From contig NZ_CP041745.1 in the NCBI RefSeq assembly GCF_007556815.1, forward strand, positions 2,395,001 through 2,459,000: DNA of 64,000 bases, written 5' to 3'. Source of the DNA: Paraburkholderia megapolitana. Lineage in GTDB: Bacteria > Pseudomonadota > Gammaproteobacteria > Burkholderiales > Burkholderiaceae. Positions 1-9,100 of the stretch are shown here, one piece after another. Both the position numbers and the translations under genes were made by a program. The notes beneath the pieces are model-generated. The model was not told the DNA's origin and ran no database searches. It saw only the letters and a program-made list of their open reading frames with translations. The stretch's first letter is position 1. Each line of letters starts with the position of its first letter.

Positions 1-2
1 GC

Positions 3-917
3 GTGCCGACGTATAACCGGCCTGAACTGATTTCGCAGTGCATCGATTCGTGCCTTGCACAGACGCATGCGAATATCGAGGTCGTCATCGGCGACGACTC
101 GAAAGACGATCGCACCGAGACGCTGATCGCAAACCGCTACGCGCACGATGCGCGCATCCGCTATCTGCGCAATACGCCGGGACTCGGCCAGGCGCGCAAC
201 GTCGCGAGCCTGTTTGCGCGTGCGACCGGCGACAAGATCCTGTTGATCCACGACGACGACTACCTTGTGGAGAACGGTGTCGAGCGTCTGCTCATACCGT
301 GGCAGACCCATCCGCTTCTTGAAGTCGCGTTTGGTAACCAGTACGAAGTTGCCGTGGACGGCACCGTCGACAGCGCCGTCAGTGACAAGCTGAACGCCGA
401 TTTCCATCGTGTGAAGGAAGCCGCTGGCATCCAGCCGCTCGCCGGCAAGACCGGGCTGATCCAGATGTTTCCGAACAATGGCTGGCTCGCCAACGCGGAT
501 CTCGTGAAACGGATCGGCTACAGCGAGCAGTACGGCATGTGCTGCGACTATGCGTTCGGCGTGGAGTTGTGCCTCGCCGCGCGGCAGGTCTACTACGTGC
601 CCGAGTACGTGTCGTACTACCGCATAACCGCGGTATCGGTGTCGACGACTACGCGTGGTTCGACCACCTCGGCCTCCGTCAGCGCGTACGCGTTCCTCGA
701 CACGCTGACATTGCCCGCCGCACTTGAGCCGGCTCGCAAAACCGCGTTACGGCGGATCGTACCGATCGTCGTGTCGGTCTATGCGAAGAATGCCGCGCCG
801 TGGCGCGGATTGCGCGTCGCCCTCACTCATCTCTACGCCTATCGCTATGGCTTGAGCGCGCGCTTCTACTATCACCTGGCGATGCTCGCGCGTGCGACTG
901 TCGCGGCAAAACCTTAA
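3..917 (+). CDS. Glycosyltransferase family 2, 5' end outside the window
   Basis: The protein transfers a sugar from an activated nucleotide-sugar donor, probably during surface polysaccharide or glycolipid assembly. The acceptor cannot be told from sequence. The visible part is 304 residues with a GT-A fold start: a PTYNRPE loop at residues 2-8, paired aspartates at 31-32, and an HDDDY motif at 83-87 that fits the metal- and nucleotide-binding DxD site. The first codon in the window is GTG and reads as the valine that normally precedes PTYNRP. The true start is therefore upstream of base 1, and probably only a few residues are missing. The gene converges on the amino-acid transporter that follows. 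Family assignment is firm, substrate unknown. Confidence 0.85.
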   Translation: MPTYNRPELISQCIDSCLAQTHANIEVVIGDDSKDDRTETLIANRYAHDARIRYLRNTPGLGQARNVASLFARATGDKILLIHDDDYLVENGVERLLIPWQTHPLLEVAFGNQYEVAVDGTVDSAVSDKLNADFHRVKEAAGIQPLAGKTGLIQMFPNNGWLANADLVKRIGYSEQYGMCCDYAFGVELCLAARQVYYVPEYVSYYRITAVSVSTTTRGSTTSASVSAYAFLDTLTLPAALEPARKTALRRIVPIVVSVYAKNAAPWRGLRVALTHLYAYRYGLSARFYYHLAMLARATVAAKP

Positions 918-938
918 AAACGTGGGGAGACCTGGGCG

Positions 939-964
939 GCGCCCGGCGAGGTTGTGCCGGGCGC
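939..964. other. GC-rich hairpin between convergent genes
   Basis: An 8-bp perfect inverted repeat (GCGCCCGG, 939-946; CCGGGCGC, 957-964) with a 10-base loop sits 22 bases after the glycosyltransferase stop. No T-run follows on either strand, so it is not a standard intrinsic terminator, although it could stall or protect the ends of the converging transcripts. Confidence 0.35.
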
Positions 965-1079
965 ATCCGCCAAGTGTGTGGGGCGTGGCTCGACAGGCGG
1001 CTCTTGACCGGTTGCGTCGGCTTGAGTGAGTAATGCATCGGGACGCGATCACAGCGCGTCGTTGAGCACGCCGGTGGCG

Positions 1080-1844
1080 CTACCCCGGCGTCCCGTCGCG
1101 CGCATCTGCGGCACGTTCGGGCAGTATGTCGCCCCCAGCAATGCGTACGCCAGATGCCGCTACGCGCGTCGGCCGCGTGAGCCAGTACATCGCGAAACGA
1201 TCGAGCGCCGTACACATCACCAGATAGATCAGACCGACAAACAGGAAAATCTGCGCCGGGTACACCATGAGCCGGTTGCTGACCTGCGTCGCGACGAACG
1301 ACAGTTCGCCCACGCCGACGATATACGCCAGCGACGTGTCCTTCACGAGCGACACCCACTGGTTCACGAACGATGGTGCCATGATGCGGATAGCCTGCGG
1401 CAGCAGCACATAGCGCAGCGCTTCGACACGCGTGAAGCCGAGCGACAGCGCCGCCTGCCACTGCCCTTCGCCGACCGCCAGAATCCCTGCGTGCACCGAA
1501 TGCGCGAGATACGCCCCGCCGATCAGGGACAGCGCGCACACCACGGCGGCCAACCCCGGCACGTCGACATGAAAGACAACCGGCAGAAGAAAGTATGTCC
1601 AGAAGATCAGCATCAACACAGGGATTGCGCGGAAGAAGCCGATCACCGCGAGCAGCGGAATGCGCAGCACGCGTCCTGCCAATGCCAGCGCGATACCGCC
1701 CACGAGACCAAGCAGCGCCGACGCGAACGCAGATGTCGCGGCCAGTACGAGCGTGAGCGCAGCGCCGCCGAGCGGCCCATCGGGAAACGCCCCGACCAGC
1801 AGGTACGGCAGATTCGTAGCGAACAACGACCATTGCATGTTCAA
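1080..1844 (-). CDS. Polar amino-acid ABC transporter permease (second permease)
   Basis: This is one of two inner-membrane channel subunits of an amino-acid importer of the HisM/GlnP/GltJK type. The 254-residue protein has several hydrophobic membrane segments. It carries the cytoplasmic EAA-type loop (ALSLGFTRVEALRYVLLPQA, about residues 153-172) that docks onto the ATPase. Its start overlaps the stop of the first permease gene in an ATGA arrangement, so the two are translationally coupled. No ATP-binding subunit follows. The next gene is a convergent glycosyltransferase, so the ATPase must be supplied from elsewhere. Confidence 0.88.
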   Translation of the reverse strand: MNMQWSLFATNLPYLLVGAFPDGPLGGAALTLVLAATSAFASALLGLVGGIALALAGRVLRIPLLAVIGFFRAIPVLMLIFWTYFLLPVVFHVDVPGLAAVVCALSLIGGAYLAHSVHAGILAVGEGQWQAALSLGFTRVEALRYVLLPQAIRIMAPSFVNQWVSLVKDTSLAYIVGVGELSFVATQVSNRLMVYPAQIFLFVGLIYLVMCTALDRFAMYWLTRPTRVAASGVRIAGGDILPERAADARDGTPG

Positions 1845-2575
1845 CGCCTTCCGAACGAACGCAGCGAGCGGTCGCGCGCGTGCGCGACGACGTGCGACAC
1901 CGACTCGATCGTCGCGACGGCGGCAATGTAGAGGATCGTTGCAATGCCGAACGCCGCGAACGTTTTGAACGTTTCGGTTTCGACCTGGCGCGACGCATAC
2001 GACAACTCGGCAAGGCCGATCGCCATCGTCAGCGACGAATTTTTTATGAGGTTCATGTACTGGCCGAACAACGGCGGCAACGCGATGCGCACGGCCTGCG
2101 GCAGCACGACATAGCGGAACGCCTGCAACGGCGACAAGCCGAGTGCTGCGGCGGCCTGATGTTGGGCCTCACGAACACCGCGCAGGCCCGCCTGGAATTC
2201 CTGTGCGATAAACGCAGCGGTATAGCAACTGAGCCCGACCCATCCCGCGACGAATTCAAACGACGGCCAGCGCAACGAAAACGTCGCAAGGTGCACGACG
2301 TGCGGCGCGTTGAGCCATTGCATGACTGCATCGGGCAGCAACGTCGCCACGCCAAAATACCAGAACAGCAACTGCACGAGCAGCGGTGTATTGCGAAACG
2401 CCAGCACATAAGCACCCACCGCACGACGTACCGCGCCGTACGGCGACTGACGTACCAGCGCCAGCATGAAGCCCGCAGCCGTCGCGGTGATGGCTGCGCA
2501 CAACGCGAGCCCAACAGTCACGCCGAAGCCCTGCCACAACCACATCAGATACTTCGGAGCGAGCCATGCCTGCAT
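1841..2575 (-). CDS. Polar amino-acid ABC transporter permease (first permease)
   Basis: This 244-residue membrane permease forms the presumed heterodimeric channel with the downstream permease. The HisM-type inner-membrane signature is clear. A FRNTPLLVQLLFWYFG stretch near residues 80-95 and an EAA loop (ALGLSPLQAFRYVVLPQAVR, near 144-163) are typical of glutamate/aspartate or basic amino-acid importers. It begins 13 bases after the binding-protein gene ends and overlaps the next permease by 4 bases. Gene order (binding protein, permease, permease) resembles gltIJK without the gltL ATPase. Substrate is not resolved by sequence alone. Confidence 0.88.
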   Translation of the reverse strand: MQAWLAPKYLMWLWQGFGVTVGLALCAAITATAAGFMLALVRQSPYGAVRRAVGAYVLAFRNTPLLVQLLFWYFGVATLLPDAVMQWLNAPHVVHLATFSLRWPSFEFVAGWVGLSCYTAAFIAQEFQAGLRGVREAQHQAAAALGLSPLQAFRYVVLPQAVRIALPPLFGQYMNLIKNSSLTMAIGLAELSYASRQVETETFKTFAAFGIATILYIAAVATIESVSHVVAHARDRSLRSFGRR

Positions 2576-2588
2576 CGTCGGATCTAGC

Positions 2589-3401
2589 TCAGGTCTTGTC
2601 GCCGATCTTGAAGATGCGCACGAGCGGCGTCTTCGTTTGCGGACCGAACCAGCGGTTGTAGATCTTCGCCGCCGAACCGTCGGCTTCGAGGCCCTTCAGC
2701 GTGTCGTTGACGAACGCGGTCAGACGCGTCTCACCCTTCGGAATACCGACGCCCATGTAGTCGTTCGAGATCGTGAACGCGGGGATTTCGTAGTTCTGCT
2801 TGTCCGGCACGTTGGCGAGCAGGCCGACCAGCTTCGGACCATCCTGCGTGATGGCCTGGACGTTGCCCGCACGCAGCGCGGCGAACGCGAACGGCGTGTC
2901 GTCGTAGGCGACGATGGTTGCCTGCGGGAATTTCTCGCGCAGCGTGATCTCGTTGGTCGTGCCTTTATCGGCGCCGACGCGCAGACCGTTAATCTGGTCG
3001 GCAGATTTCAGCACGCCCTTTTTCGCAAGAAACTGCTGGCCCGACGAGAAGTACGGAATGCTGAAATCGACCTGCTTCGCGCGTTCGTCGGTGATCGTGA
3101 AGTTTGCAAGCACGAGATCGACTTTCTTCGACGCGAGGAACGGAATGCGGTTGGCCGGATTGGTCGGTTGCAGTTCGAGCTTCACACCGAGCTTGTCGGC
3201 GATCGCCTTCGCATAGTCGACATCGAGACCGACGATATGGTTGCTTGCCGGATCGACAAAACCGAACGGCGGATTGCTGTCGAACGTGGCGACACGCAAT
3301 ACACCGGCTTTCTTGATGTCGTCGAGGCGATCGGCGTGTGCGACGCCCGACACCGCGACCATCAACCCCATCAGGCATGTAGCGAGAGTTTTGAATTTCA
3401 T
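2589..3401 (-). CDS. Periplasmic amino-acid-binding protein of the ABC importer
   Basis: This secreted receptor captures a polar amino acid and delivers it to the two permeases downstream. The chosen start gives 270 residues, with a basic n-region (MKFK), a hydrophobic core and an AHA cleavage site near residue 22. A purine-rich AAGAAGG lies 9 bases upstream of the ATG. Longer in-frame starts exist but would destroy the signal peptide. The mature part has the family 3 binding-protein pattern: a DSNPPFGF segment near the N-terminus, the GLDVDYAKAIA segment, and an ITDERAKQVDFSIPY segment whose arginine binds the ligand carboxylate in relatives. The operon promoter should lie in 3402-3556. Confidence 0.9.
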   Translation of the reverse strand: MKFKTLATCLMGLMVAVSGVAHADRLDDIKKAGVLRVATFDSNPPFGFVDPASNHIVGLDVDYAKAIADKLGVKLELQPTNPANRIPFLASKKVDLVLANFTITDERAKQVDFSIPYFSSGQQFLAKKGVLKSADQINGLRVGADKGTTNEITLREKFPQATIVAYDDTPFAFAALRAGNVQAITQDGPKLVGLLANVPDKQNYEIPAFTISNDYMGVGIPKGETRLTAFVNDTLKGLEADGSAAKIYNRWFGPQTKTPLVRIFKIGDKT

Positions 3402-3556
3402 TTTTATGAACCTTCTTGTTCGAGAGACGTTATCTGTTTGCTGACCCGTGTGCACCGCTTGTGACGATGCACGGGCGGCTACGATAACAGTCGCGCGCGC
3501 GGCGCAGAACCAAGCATTGGTCCTGTAAAAAGCGTGTTTTCTGCTAAAGCGCGGGT

Positions 3557-4084
3557 TCAAGCGCCCGCATGCGAACGGCGCGCTTCGGCATGTGGCCACG
3601 CGAGTTCGATGAACACGGCGCACAGCGCTTCCATGCCGCGCGCGTCGTCTTCGTCGAAACGGTTCAGCACCGGACTATCGACATCCCACACGCCGACGAG
3701 CGTACCGTCAGCAGCAACCAGCGGCACCACGACTTCCGATTCCGAAGCAGCGTCGCACGCGATGTGTCCGGGGAATGCGTGCACGTCGCGCACCAGTTGC
3801 GTCGTACGACTCTGCGCGGCAGTGCCGCACACGCCGCGGCCGAGCGCAATCCGCACGCAGGCCGGTTTGCCCTGGAACGGACCGACCACCAGTTCATGGC
3901 CGTCATGGAAATAGAAACCGGCCCAGTTCAGATCGGGCAGCGAATGAAACACCAGCGCTGAAAAATTCGCGGCGTTGGCGATCAGATCGCGCTCGTCGGC
4001 GAGCAGCGAACGCGCTTGCGCGACGAGCTCGGCGTAGTGAGCGGGTTTGGGCTGCGATGAGGCTGGGGTCTGGAGCGCGAACAT
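3557..4084 (-). CDS. msrC: Free methionine-(R)-sulfoxide reductase (GAF domain)
   Basis: The enzyme reduces free L-methionine-(R)-sulfoxide, repairing oxidised free methionine in the cytoplasm. The 175-residue protein is a single GAF domain. The three cysteines that define the family are at C76, C86 and C110 (contexts KPACVR, GRGVCG and GHIACD). Their spacing of 10 and 24 residues equals that of E. coli MsrC (C84, C94, C118). The start was placed at the ATG before FALQTPASS because the usual family length is about 160-175. Upstream in-frame residues look non-coding. It lies upstream of, and in the same orientation as, the amino-acid importer but has its own gap of about 155 bases. Confidence 0.9.
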   Translation of the reverse strand: MFALQTPASSQPKPAHYAELVAQARSLLADERDLIANAANFSALVFHSLPDLNWAGFYFHDGHELVVGPFQGKPACVRIALGRGVCGTAAQSRTTQLVRDVHAFPGHIACDAASESEVVVPLVAADGTLVGVWDVDSPVLNRFDEDDARGMEALCAVFIELAWPHAEARRSHAGA

Positions 4085-4350
4085 GATGGGGCGATCGAGG
4101 TGACGAAGAGAGATGGAAGGATAGCGCGTTAAGCGCGAACGCATCGGTGGGCGGCTTGCGGGCTTCGAGCGAGATCCTGAGACTCATGTTCATGCATCTG
4201 CGCGAGCGTCATAGAACAGTTCCGTCGACAACTCCAAGCAAACCTTTCATTTGCATACGTGGATTTCTCGTTTGGGCGCACGCTTGCCGGCCGCTACGAT
4301 GGCGCTCATCCGGTGCTGCGATCCAGCGCCGCATCGCGAGGAATACCGCC

Positions 4351-4572
4351 ATGTCCGAGAGTGCCTGTTTCACACCACGTGTCGTCGAACCCGTCGTCGA
4401 CAATCAACCCGAGGGCCTCGGGCTCGCCGTCGAACTGTGGCTCCTGCGCCCCGTCGATGGTCTGGAAGGCCACGCGCTGCGCATCCATCTGCGCAGCAAC
4501 GCGCGCATGCCACAGGCGGAAGCACTGCGCGATCTGCTGCACGAACTTGCGACCGACATCGTCGTTGCATGA
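4351..4572 (+). CDS. Small conserved-looking hypothetical protein
   Basis: I do not recognise this 73-residue protein. The ATG is preceded by GCGAGGAATACCGCC, giving an AGGA ribosome site at good spacing. Codon third positions are G/C-rich like the neighbours, and the sequence has no signal peptide or membrane segment. It is mildly acidic, with an alternating hydrophobic pattern (GLGLAVELWLLRPVDGLEGHALRIHL) followed by a short helical tail (PQAEALRDLLHELATDI). It is divergent from msrC and convergent with the dioxygenase gene. It could be a small single-domain binding protein; no function is claimed. Confidence 0.6.
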   Translation: MSESACFTPRVVEPVVDNQPEGLGLAVELWLLRPVDGLEGHALRIHLRSNARMPQAEALRDLLHELATDIVVA

Positions 4573-4599
4573 CGCATTGATCGCCGCAGCGCTACACCC

Positions 4600-5511
4600 T
4601 TAGAACGGTTCGTCGCCCTCGATCGTCGTGCGGTACATCTTGCGACGCAGATGATCGGGCGTGCCGGCAGCCAGATGCATCAACGAGCGGTTGTCCCAGA
4701 AGACCATATCGTGCTCGGCCCAAACGTGCCGGTACAGATGCTCTTCGCGCACGCTGTGTGCGAAGAGCTCGGCGAGCAGTGCGGCGCTTTCGTCTTCGGG
4801 CAGATCGACGATACGAGTCGTGAAGTGCTCGCTGACGAAGAGCGCCTTGCGGCCGGTTTCCGGATGCGTACGCACGACAGGATGCACCACCGGTTTGACC
4901 TGCGCGACCTGTTCCGCGGACAGGTTCGGCCGCCACGGGCTGCGTTGCTGCAACTCGGCGTACTTCGCGAGATAGGTGTGTTCGGCGCGTCGACCTTCCA
5001 CGGCGCTGCGCAGATGCGCGGGCAGCGTGTCCCACGCCAGGTGCATGTTGGCGAACAGCGTATCGCCGCCCTCTGCCGGCAGTTCCTGCGCATGCAGCAG
5101 CGAACCGAGGCTCGGTTTTTCCTTGTACGACAGGTCCGAATGCCAGAAGTAGCCGGCGTCGCCGAGTCCGATCGGTTTGCCGTTCTCGACGACGTTCGAG
5201 ACCACCAGTACTTCGGGATGTCCCGCTAGCTGGAACTGATGCAGCACGTGGATCTGTAGCGGGCCGAAGCGTCGGCTGAACGCGATCTGCTGATCGGGCG
5301 TGATGCGCTGATCGCGAAACACGAGCACGTGGTAATCGAGATGCGCGCGATGGATGCGCGTGAAATCGGCCGCGCTGAGCGGCTGGCTCAGATCGAGTCC
5401 CAGCACTTCGGCGCCGAGCGGGCCGTCGAAGGCACGGATCTCGATCGGCGACGGTTCGCTGGTATGAAGCGATGGGCCAGTGGTTGCAGCAAAAGAAGGA
5501 GCGGTCGTCAC
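4600..5511 (-). CDS. TauD/TfdA-family Fe(II)/2-oxoglutarate-dependent dioxygenase
   Basis: This non-haem iron oxygenase couples oxidation of 2-oxoglutarate to hydroxylation of an organic substrate. Family members release sulfite from taurine or alkylsulfonates, or cleave aryloxyacetates. The 303 residues contain the iron triad: H124 and D126 in a WHSD motif and H279 in LMHLAAG, plus R290 in the LRRKMYRTT motif that binds 2-oxoglutarate. Length matches the family. The context gives no sulfonate transporter. The upstream gene is an MHS symporter separated by a terminator, so a shared pathway is only possible. The exact substrate cannot be read from sequence. Confidence 0.88.
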   Translation of the reverse strand: MTTAPSFAATTGPSLHTSEPSPIEIRAFDGPLGAEVLGLDLSQPLSAADFTRIHRAHLDYHVLVFRDQRITPDQQIAFSRRFGPLQIHVLHQFQLAGHPEVLVVSNVVENGKPIGLGDAGYFWHSDLSYKEKPSLGSLLHAQELPAEGGDTLFANMHLAWDTLPAHLRSAVEGRRAEHTYLAKYAELQQRSPWRPNLSAEQVAQVKPVVHPVVRTHPETGRKALFVSEHFTTRIVDLPEDESAALLAELFAHSVREEHLYRHVWAEHDMVFWDNRSLMHLAAGTPDHLRRKMYRTTIEGDEPF

Positions 5512-5760
5512 GGGGGTTTCCGGTCGGGTCGGTGTGAGCCGGCTTGACGTCGCGTCCTGGTGGAGTCGACATCGCGCGCATGGCCCATTGAACTACAAAA
5601 TGCGCAGTGCCGCTTTGCGGCAAGTTCCCGAATCTACCGCTCGGCTTGCGCGCGGGCAACCAAGCAAATCGGATACGGTTATCTGCTGAAATGATAAACC
5701 CGCTGCTGGACCGGATGCAGCGCCGCTGCACCTGAGCCGTTCGTGAACGCTACTAGAAAC

Positions 5761-5814
5761 GAAAACGGCGGCCCGGAACACCCAGGCCGCCGTCTGCAAG
5801 CAATGACTGCTTGC
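5761..5814 (-). terminator. Intrinsic terminator after the MHS transporter
   Basis: On the minus strand a 9-bp stem (ACGGCGGCC / GGCCGCCGT, bases 5765-5773 and 5785-5793) is followed by TTTCGTTTC. A second small hairpin (GCAAGCA / TGCTTGC, 5796-5802 and 5808-5814) lies between it and the stop codon. Together they would end the transporter mRNA about 250 bases before the dioxygenase start. Confidence 0.75.
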
Positions 5815-5821
5815 GAAACGC

Positions 5822-7135
5822 TTACGGCTCGTGCCGCAGATACCCTTCCTTCGACGGATCGCGCATGCGCAGCGACACGAGCCCGGAAATCGCGCACAGC
5901 GCGGTGACGTACCAGTAAAACATCGGCTCGCTGCCGGCCTGCTTCAGCCACAGCGCAACATATTCCGCCGAGCCGCCGAACACCGCATTGGCCACCGCAT
6001 ACGAGAGCCCGACGCCGAGCGCACGCACTTCCGGCGGAAACATTTCAGCCTTGATCAACCCGCTGATCGACGTATAGAAGCTGACGATCGCGAGCGCGAT
6101 CACGACCAGCCCGAACGCCATATACGGATTCGTGACGTCCTTCAGCGCATGCAGCAGCGGCACGGTCCCGACCGTTGCGAAGAAGCCGAAGAACAGCATC
6201 GACTGGCGCCGGCCGATGCGATCCGACAGCGCGCCGAACAGCGGCTGCATCAGCATGTAGACGAACAGCGCACCGGTCATCACGTTGCTGGCTGTTTTCG
6301 CGTGCATGCCGGCCGTGTTGACGAGGTACTTCTGCATGTACGTCGTGAACGTGTAGAAAATCAGCGAGCCGCCGGCCGTGAAGCCGACCACCGTGAGAAA
6401 CGCCTTCCGGTGGATCCACAGGCCGCGCAGCGTGCCTGCTTCCTTGCGCTGGCGTGTTGCGGCGGTCGTGGTTTCCTCGAGCGATTTACGCAGATAGAGC
6501 GCGACCAGCGCCGCGACCGCACCGACGACGAACGGGATGCGCCAGCCCCACGCCTTCAGTTCTTCGGTGCTCAGCGACTGTTGCAGGATCACGAGCACGA
6601 GCAGCGCGCACAACTGGCCGCCGATCAGCGTCACGTACTGGAACGACGCGAAGAAACCGCGCCGCCCCTTCAGCGCGACCTCGCTCATATAGGTCGCGCT
6701 CGTGCCGTACTCGCCACCCACCGACAACCCCTGGAACAGCCGCGCCACCAGCAGCAGCGCCGGCGCGAGCGCGCCGATCTGCGCGTAGGTGGGCAACACG
6801 GCGATCACCAGCGAGCCGCCGCACATCATGAACACCGACACCATCATCGCGGTCCGGCGGCCGCGCTTGTCGGCGAGACGCCCGAAAAACCAGCCGCCTA
6901 TCGGACGCATCAGGAAGCCCGCGGCGAACACGCCGGCGGTATTCAGTAGCTGCGTCGTCGTATTGCCGCTCGGAAAGAACGCCGGCGCGAAATACAGCGC
7001 GCAAAACGAATACACGTAGAAGTCGAACCACTCCACGAGGTTGCCCGACGACGCGCCGACGATCGCAAAGATGCGTCGCCGGGTGTCGTGCGCGGAGAGG
7101 ACGGTTTGGTCGGTTGGGTCGGTCTGGACGGTCAT
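5822..7135 (-). CDS. MFS transporter of the metabolite:H+ symporter (MHS) family
   Basis: This 12-helix inner-membrane symporter resembles the alpha-ketoglutarate permease KgtP/ProP group. The 437-residue reading starts at the ATG before TVQTDPTDQ, with AAGGGA about 10 bases upstream. Visible family marks are the N-terminal [14 protein letters not shown] segment, the [10 protein letters not shown] loop 2-3 signature, a second [10 protein letters not shown] loop in the C-terminal half, and [12 protein letters not shown] after helix 4. It is followed by a clear terminator and then by the dioxygenase gene. Import of a dicarboxylate or 2-oxoglutarate would suit a 2-oxoglutarate-using neighbour, but that link is inference. 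Confidence 0.87.
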   Translation of the reverse strand: MTVQTDPTDQTVLSAHDTRRRIFAIVGASSGNLVEWFDFYVYSFCALYFAPAFFPSGNTTTQLLNTAGVFAAGFLMRPIGGWFFGRLADKRGRRTAMMVSVFMMCGGSLVIAVLPTYAQIGALAPALLLVARLFQGLSVGGEYGTSATYMSEVALKGRRGFFASFQYVTLIGGQLCALLVLVILQQSLSTEELKAWGWRIPFVVGAVAALVALYLRKSLEETTTAATRQRKEAGTLRGLWIHRKAFLTVVGFTAGGSLIFYTFTTYMQKYLVNTAGMHAKTASNVMTGALFVYMLMQPLFGALSDRIGRRQSMLFFGFFATVGTVPLLHALKDVTNPYMAFGLVVIALAIVSFYTSISGLIKAEMFPPEVRALGVGLSYAVANAVFGGSAEYVALWLKQAGSEPMFYWYVTALCAISGLVSLRMRDPSKEGYLRHEP

Positions 7136-7350
7136 GCTGATGTGTTCCCTTGAACTGGAGCGGAAGACAGCGGTCGTATCGCCGCTTTGGCGGGCATGAA
7201 GCCACGCGCGTTGAATTTTACAGACCTGAAAGGTTTGAGGGATCGGTATGTTACCGGATAGCGGCACAACACTGGCTGTGATCCGGCAAGAGCGCGCAGG
7301 ACAGCGCGAATCCTTGCCGCGCGTGCGCCTGCGCGTGGCGGGCGCCGTAT

Positions 7351-7376
7351 AAAAAAACCAGCCCGAAGGCTGGCTT
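7351..7376 (-). terminator. Intrinsic terminator of the prkA-yeaH-spoVR operon
   Basis: On the minus strand CCAGCC-TTCG-GGCTGG (7358-7373, complementary numbering) is followed by seven T residues (7351-7357). A stable tetraloop hairpin with a T-run 25-50 bases after the spoVR stop is a textbook intrinsic terminator. Confidence 0.9.
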
Positions 7377-7402
7377 GATTATCTGCACGAGCTAGCGGAA
7401 CG

Positions 7403-9100
7403 CTAGACCCGGATGCTCGGCGGCACATACCGGCAGTCGTAGCGCTTTCTCACCGTCCCGTTCTCGTCGACGCTTTCAAGAAACACATCGAACTGCCACA
7501 GCCGCGCCATGTGCTTCAACACTTCCTCGCTATCGCCGGAAAGATGCCGGTTGTCGCTCATGAAATGACGCAGCGTGAGGCTACGGTCGCCGCGTGTATT
7601 CACCGACCACACCTGGATGTTCGGCTCGCGATGATGCATGTCGTACTGCCTCGACAACGCCTGGCGAACGTACTGATAACCGTTGTCATCGTGAATCGCC
7701 GACACTTCGAGTGCATCGCGCATGTCGTCGTCGAGCACCGAGAAAAGGCGCATCTCGCGGATCAGGTGCGGCGACAGATATTGCGCGACGAAACTCTCGT
7801 CCTTGAAGTTGCGCATTGCGTAGTGCATGGCCGGCAACCACGGGCTACCCGCCAGTTCGGGAAACCACTTGCGGTCTTCGTCGGTCGGGTTTTCGCAGAT
7901 GCGACGAATGTCGCTCATCATCGAAAAGCCGAGCGCATACGGATTGATCCCGCTGTAATACGGTTTCGTGACCGGCGGCTGATAGACGACGTTGCTGTGC
8001 GAATGGAGAAACTCCATCATGAAACCGTCTTCGAGCTTGCCCTGGTTATAGAGCGTGTTGAGCAACGTGTAATGCCAGAACGTCGCCCAGCCTTCGTTCA
8101 TCACCTGGGTCTGCCGCTGCGGATAGAAATACTGCCCCACCTTGCGAACGATGCGGATTACCTCGCGTTCCCACGGTTCGAGCAACGGCGCATTCTTCTC
8201 CGCGAAATACAGCAGGTTCTCCTGCGGCTCGGGCGGATAGCGCTCTTCCGTTTCCTCAGGCAGCGGCGTGTGCGTAGCCGGCAACGTGCGCCACAGTTCG
8301 TTGACCTGCGACTGCAGATACGCTTCGCGCTCGCGCCGCGCCTCCGACTCCTTGACGAGCGACAGCTTCTGCGGCCGCTTGTAGCGATCGACGCCGTAGT
8401 TCATCAGCGCATGGCACGAGTCGAGCAGTTCCTCGACGCGGTCGAGACCAAAGCGCTCCTCGCACTCCGCAATGTAGTTCTTCGCGTAGACCAGGTAATC
8501 GATAATCGCGTGCGCGTCGGTCCACAGCTTGAACAGGTAGTTGCCCTTGAAGAACGAGTTGTGCCCGTAAGCGGCATGCGCGATGACGAGCGCCTGCATC
8601 GTCATCGTGTTCTCTTCCATCAGATACGCGATGCACGGATTCGAATTGATGACGATCTCGTACGCGAGCCCCATCTGGCCGCGACGATAGCTTTTCTCGG
8701 TGGAAAGGAAGTGCTTGCCGAACGACCAGTGCCGGTAATTGACCGGCATGCCGACGGACGCGTAGGCGTCCATCATCTGTTCGGCGCTGATGAGTTCCAG
8801 CTGGATCGGGTAGACGTCCAGCTCATATTGCTCCGCAACATGAGCAATATGGGTGTCGTACTCCTCGATCAGCTCGAAGGTCCAGTCGGACGGGCACGGC
8901 AGAGGCCGTCTATCGGCTACGTTCATACGGACTTCCCTTTGCCCGTCGCCGGGCATCGCGGTGGGCTGTCTGCTTGACCCTTCATTGGGCCCTTCTATGG
9001 ACCCTTCGGCGGCGGCCCCGGCCTGCGCTGGCTCCGGCTTACTCTTGCTGCGCTCCGGCTGATAGCCGCGCGCTTCGTTGTGCAGATGCTTGCTGGTCAT
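7403..9100 (-). CDS. SpoVR family protein (YcgB-like)
   Basis: This is the third gene of the stress operon with the PrkA kinase and YeaH. The family is named for a Bacillus sporulation gene, but in proteobacteria its biochemical role is unknown. The protein is soluble, with a conserved core beginning at PCPSDWTFELIEEYD and continuing through SFGKHF, NSNPCIAYLMEENT and ANAxGHNSFF-like histidine-rich stretches. The chosen ATG overlaps the yeaH stop (ATGA) and gives 565 residues. A second candidate start at 8926 (MNVADRR, with AAGGGAAG upstream) gives 507 residues, close to E. coli YcgB (510). The extra 58 residues are polar and low in complexity, so the shorter form is quite possible. Confidence 0.88.
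   Translation of the reverse strand: MTSKHLHNEARGYQPERSKSKPEPAQAGAAAEGSIEGPNEGSSRQPTAMPGDGQREVRMNVADRRPLPCPSDWTFELIEEYDTHIAHVAEQYELDVYPIQLELISAEQMMDAYASVGMPVNYRHWSFGKHFLSTEKSYRRGQMGLAYEIVINSNPCIAYLMEENTMTMQALVIAHAAYGHNSFFKGNYLFKLWTDAHAIIDYLVYAKNYIAECEERFGLDRVEELLDSCHALMNYGVDRYKRPQKLSLVKESEARREREAYLQSQVNELWRTLPATHTPLPEETEERYPPEPQENLLYFAEKNAPLLEPWEREVIRIVRKVGQYFYPQRQTQVMNEGWATFWHYTLLNTLYNQGKLEDGFMMEFLHSHSNVVYQPPVTKPYYSGINPYALGFSMMSDIRRICENPTDEDRKWFPELAGSPWLPAMHYAMRNFKDESFVAQYLSPHLIREMRLFSVLDDDMRDALEVSAIHDDNGYQYVRQALSRQYDMHHREPNIQVWSVNTRGDRSLTLRHFMSDNRHLSGDSEEVLKHMARLWQFDVFLESVDENGTVRKRYDCRYVPPSIRV

Noticed and set aside
939..964. Bidirectional intrinsic terminator between the glycosyltransferase and the permease
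   Set aside because: The stem is good, but neither strand shows a T-run, so it was kept only as a hairpin.
5831..6949. Long open frame antisense to the MHS transporter
   Set aside because: Arg/Gln/His-rich translation typical of antisense frames in G/C-rich genes; the opposite strand encodes an obvious 12-helix transporter.
7511..8977. Long open frame antisense to spoVR on the plus strand
   Set aside because: It is a shadow of the G/C-rich third positions of spoVR. The translation is Arg/His-rich with no recognisable domain and no ribosome site.
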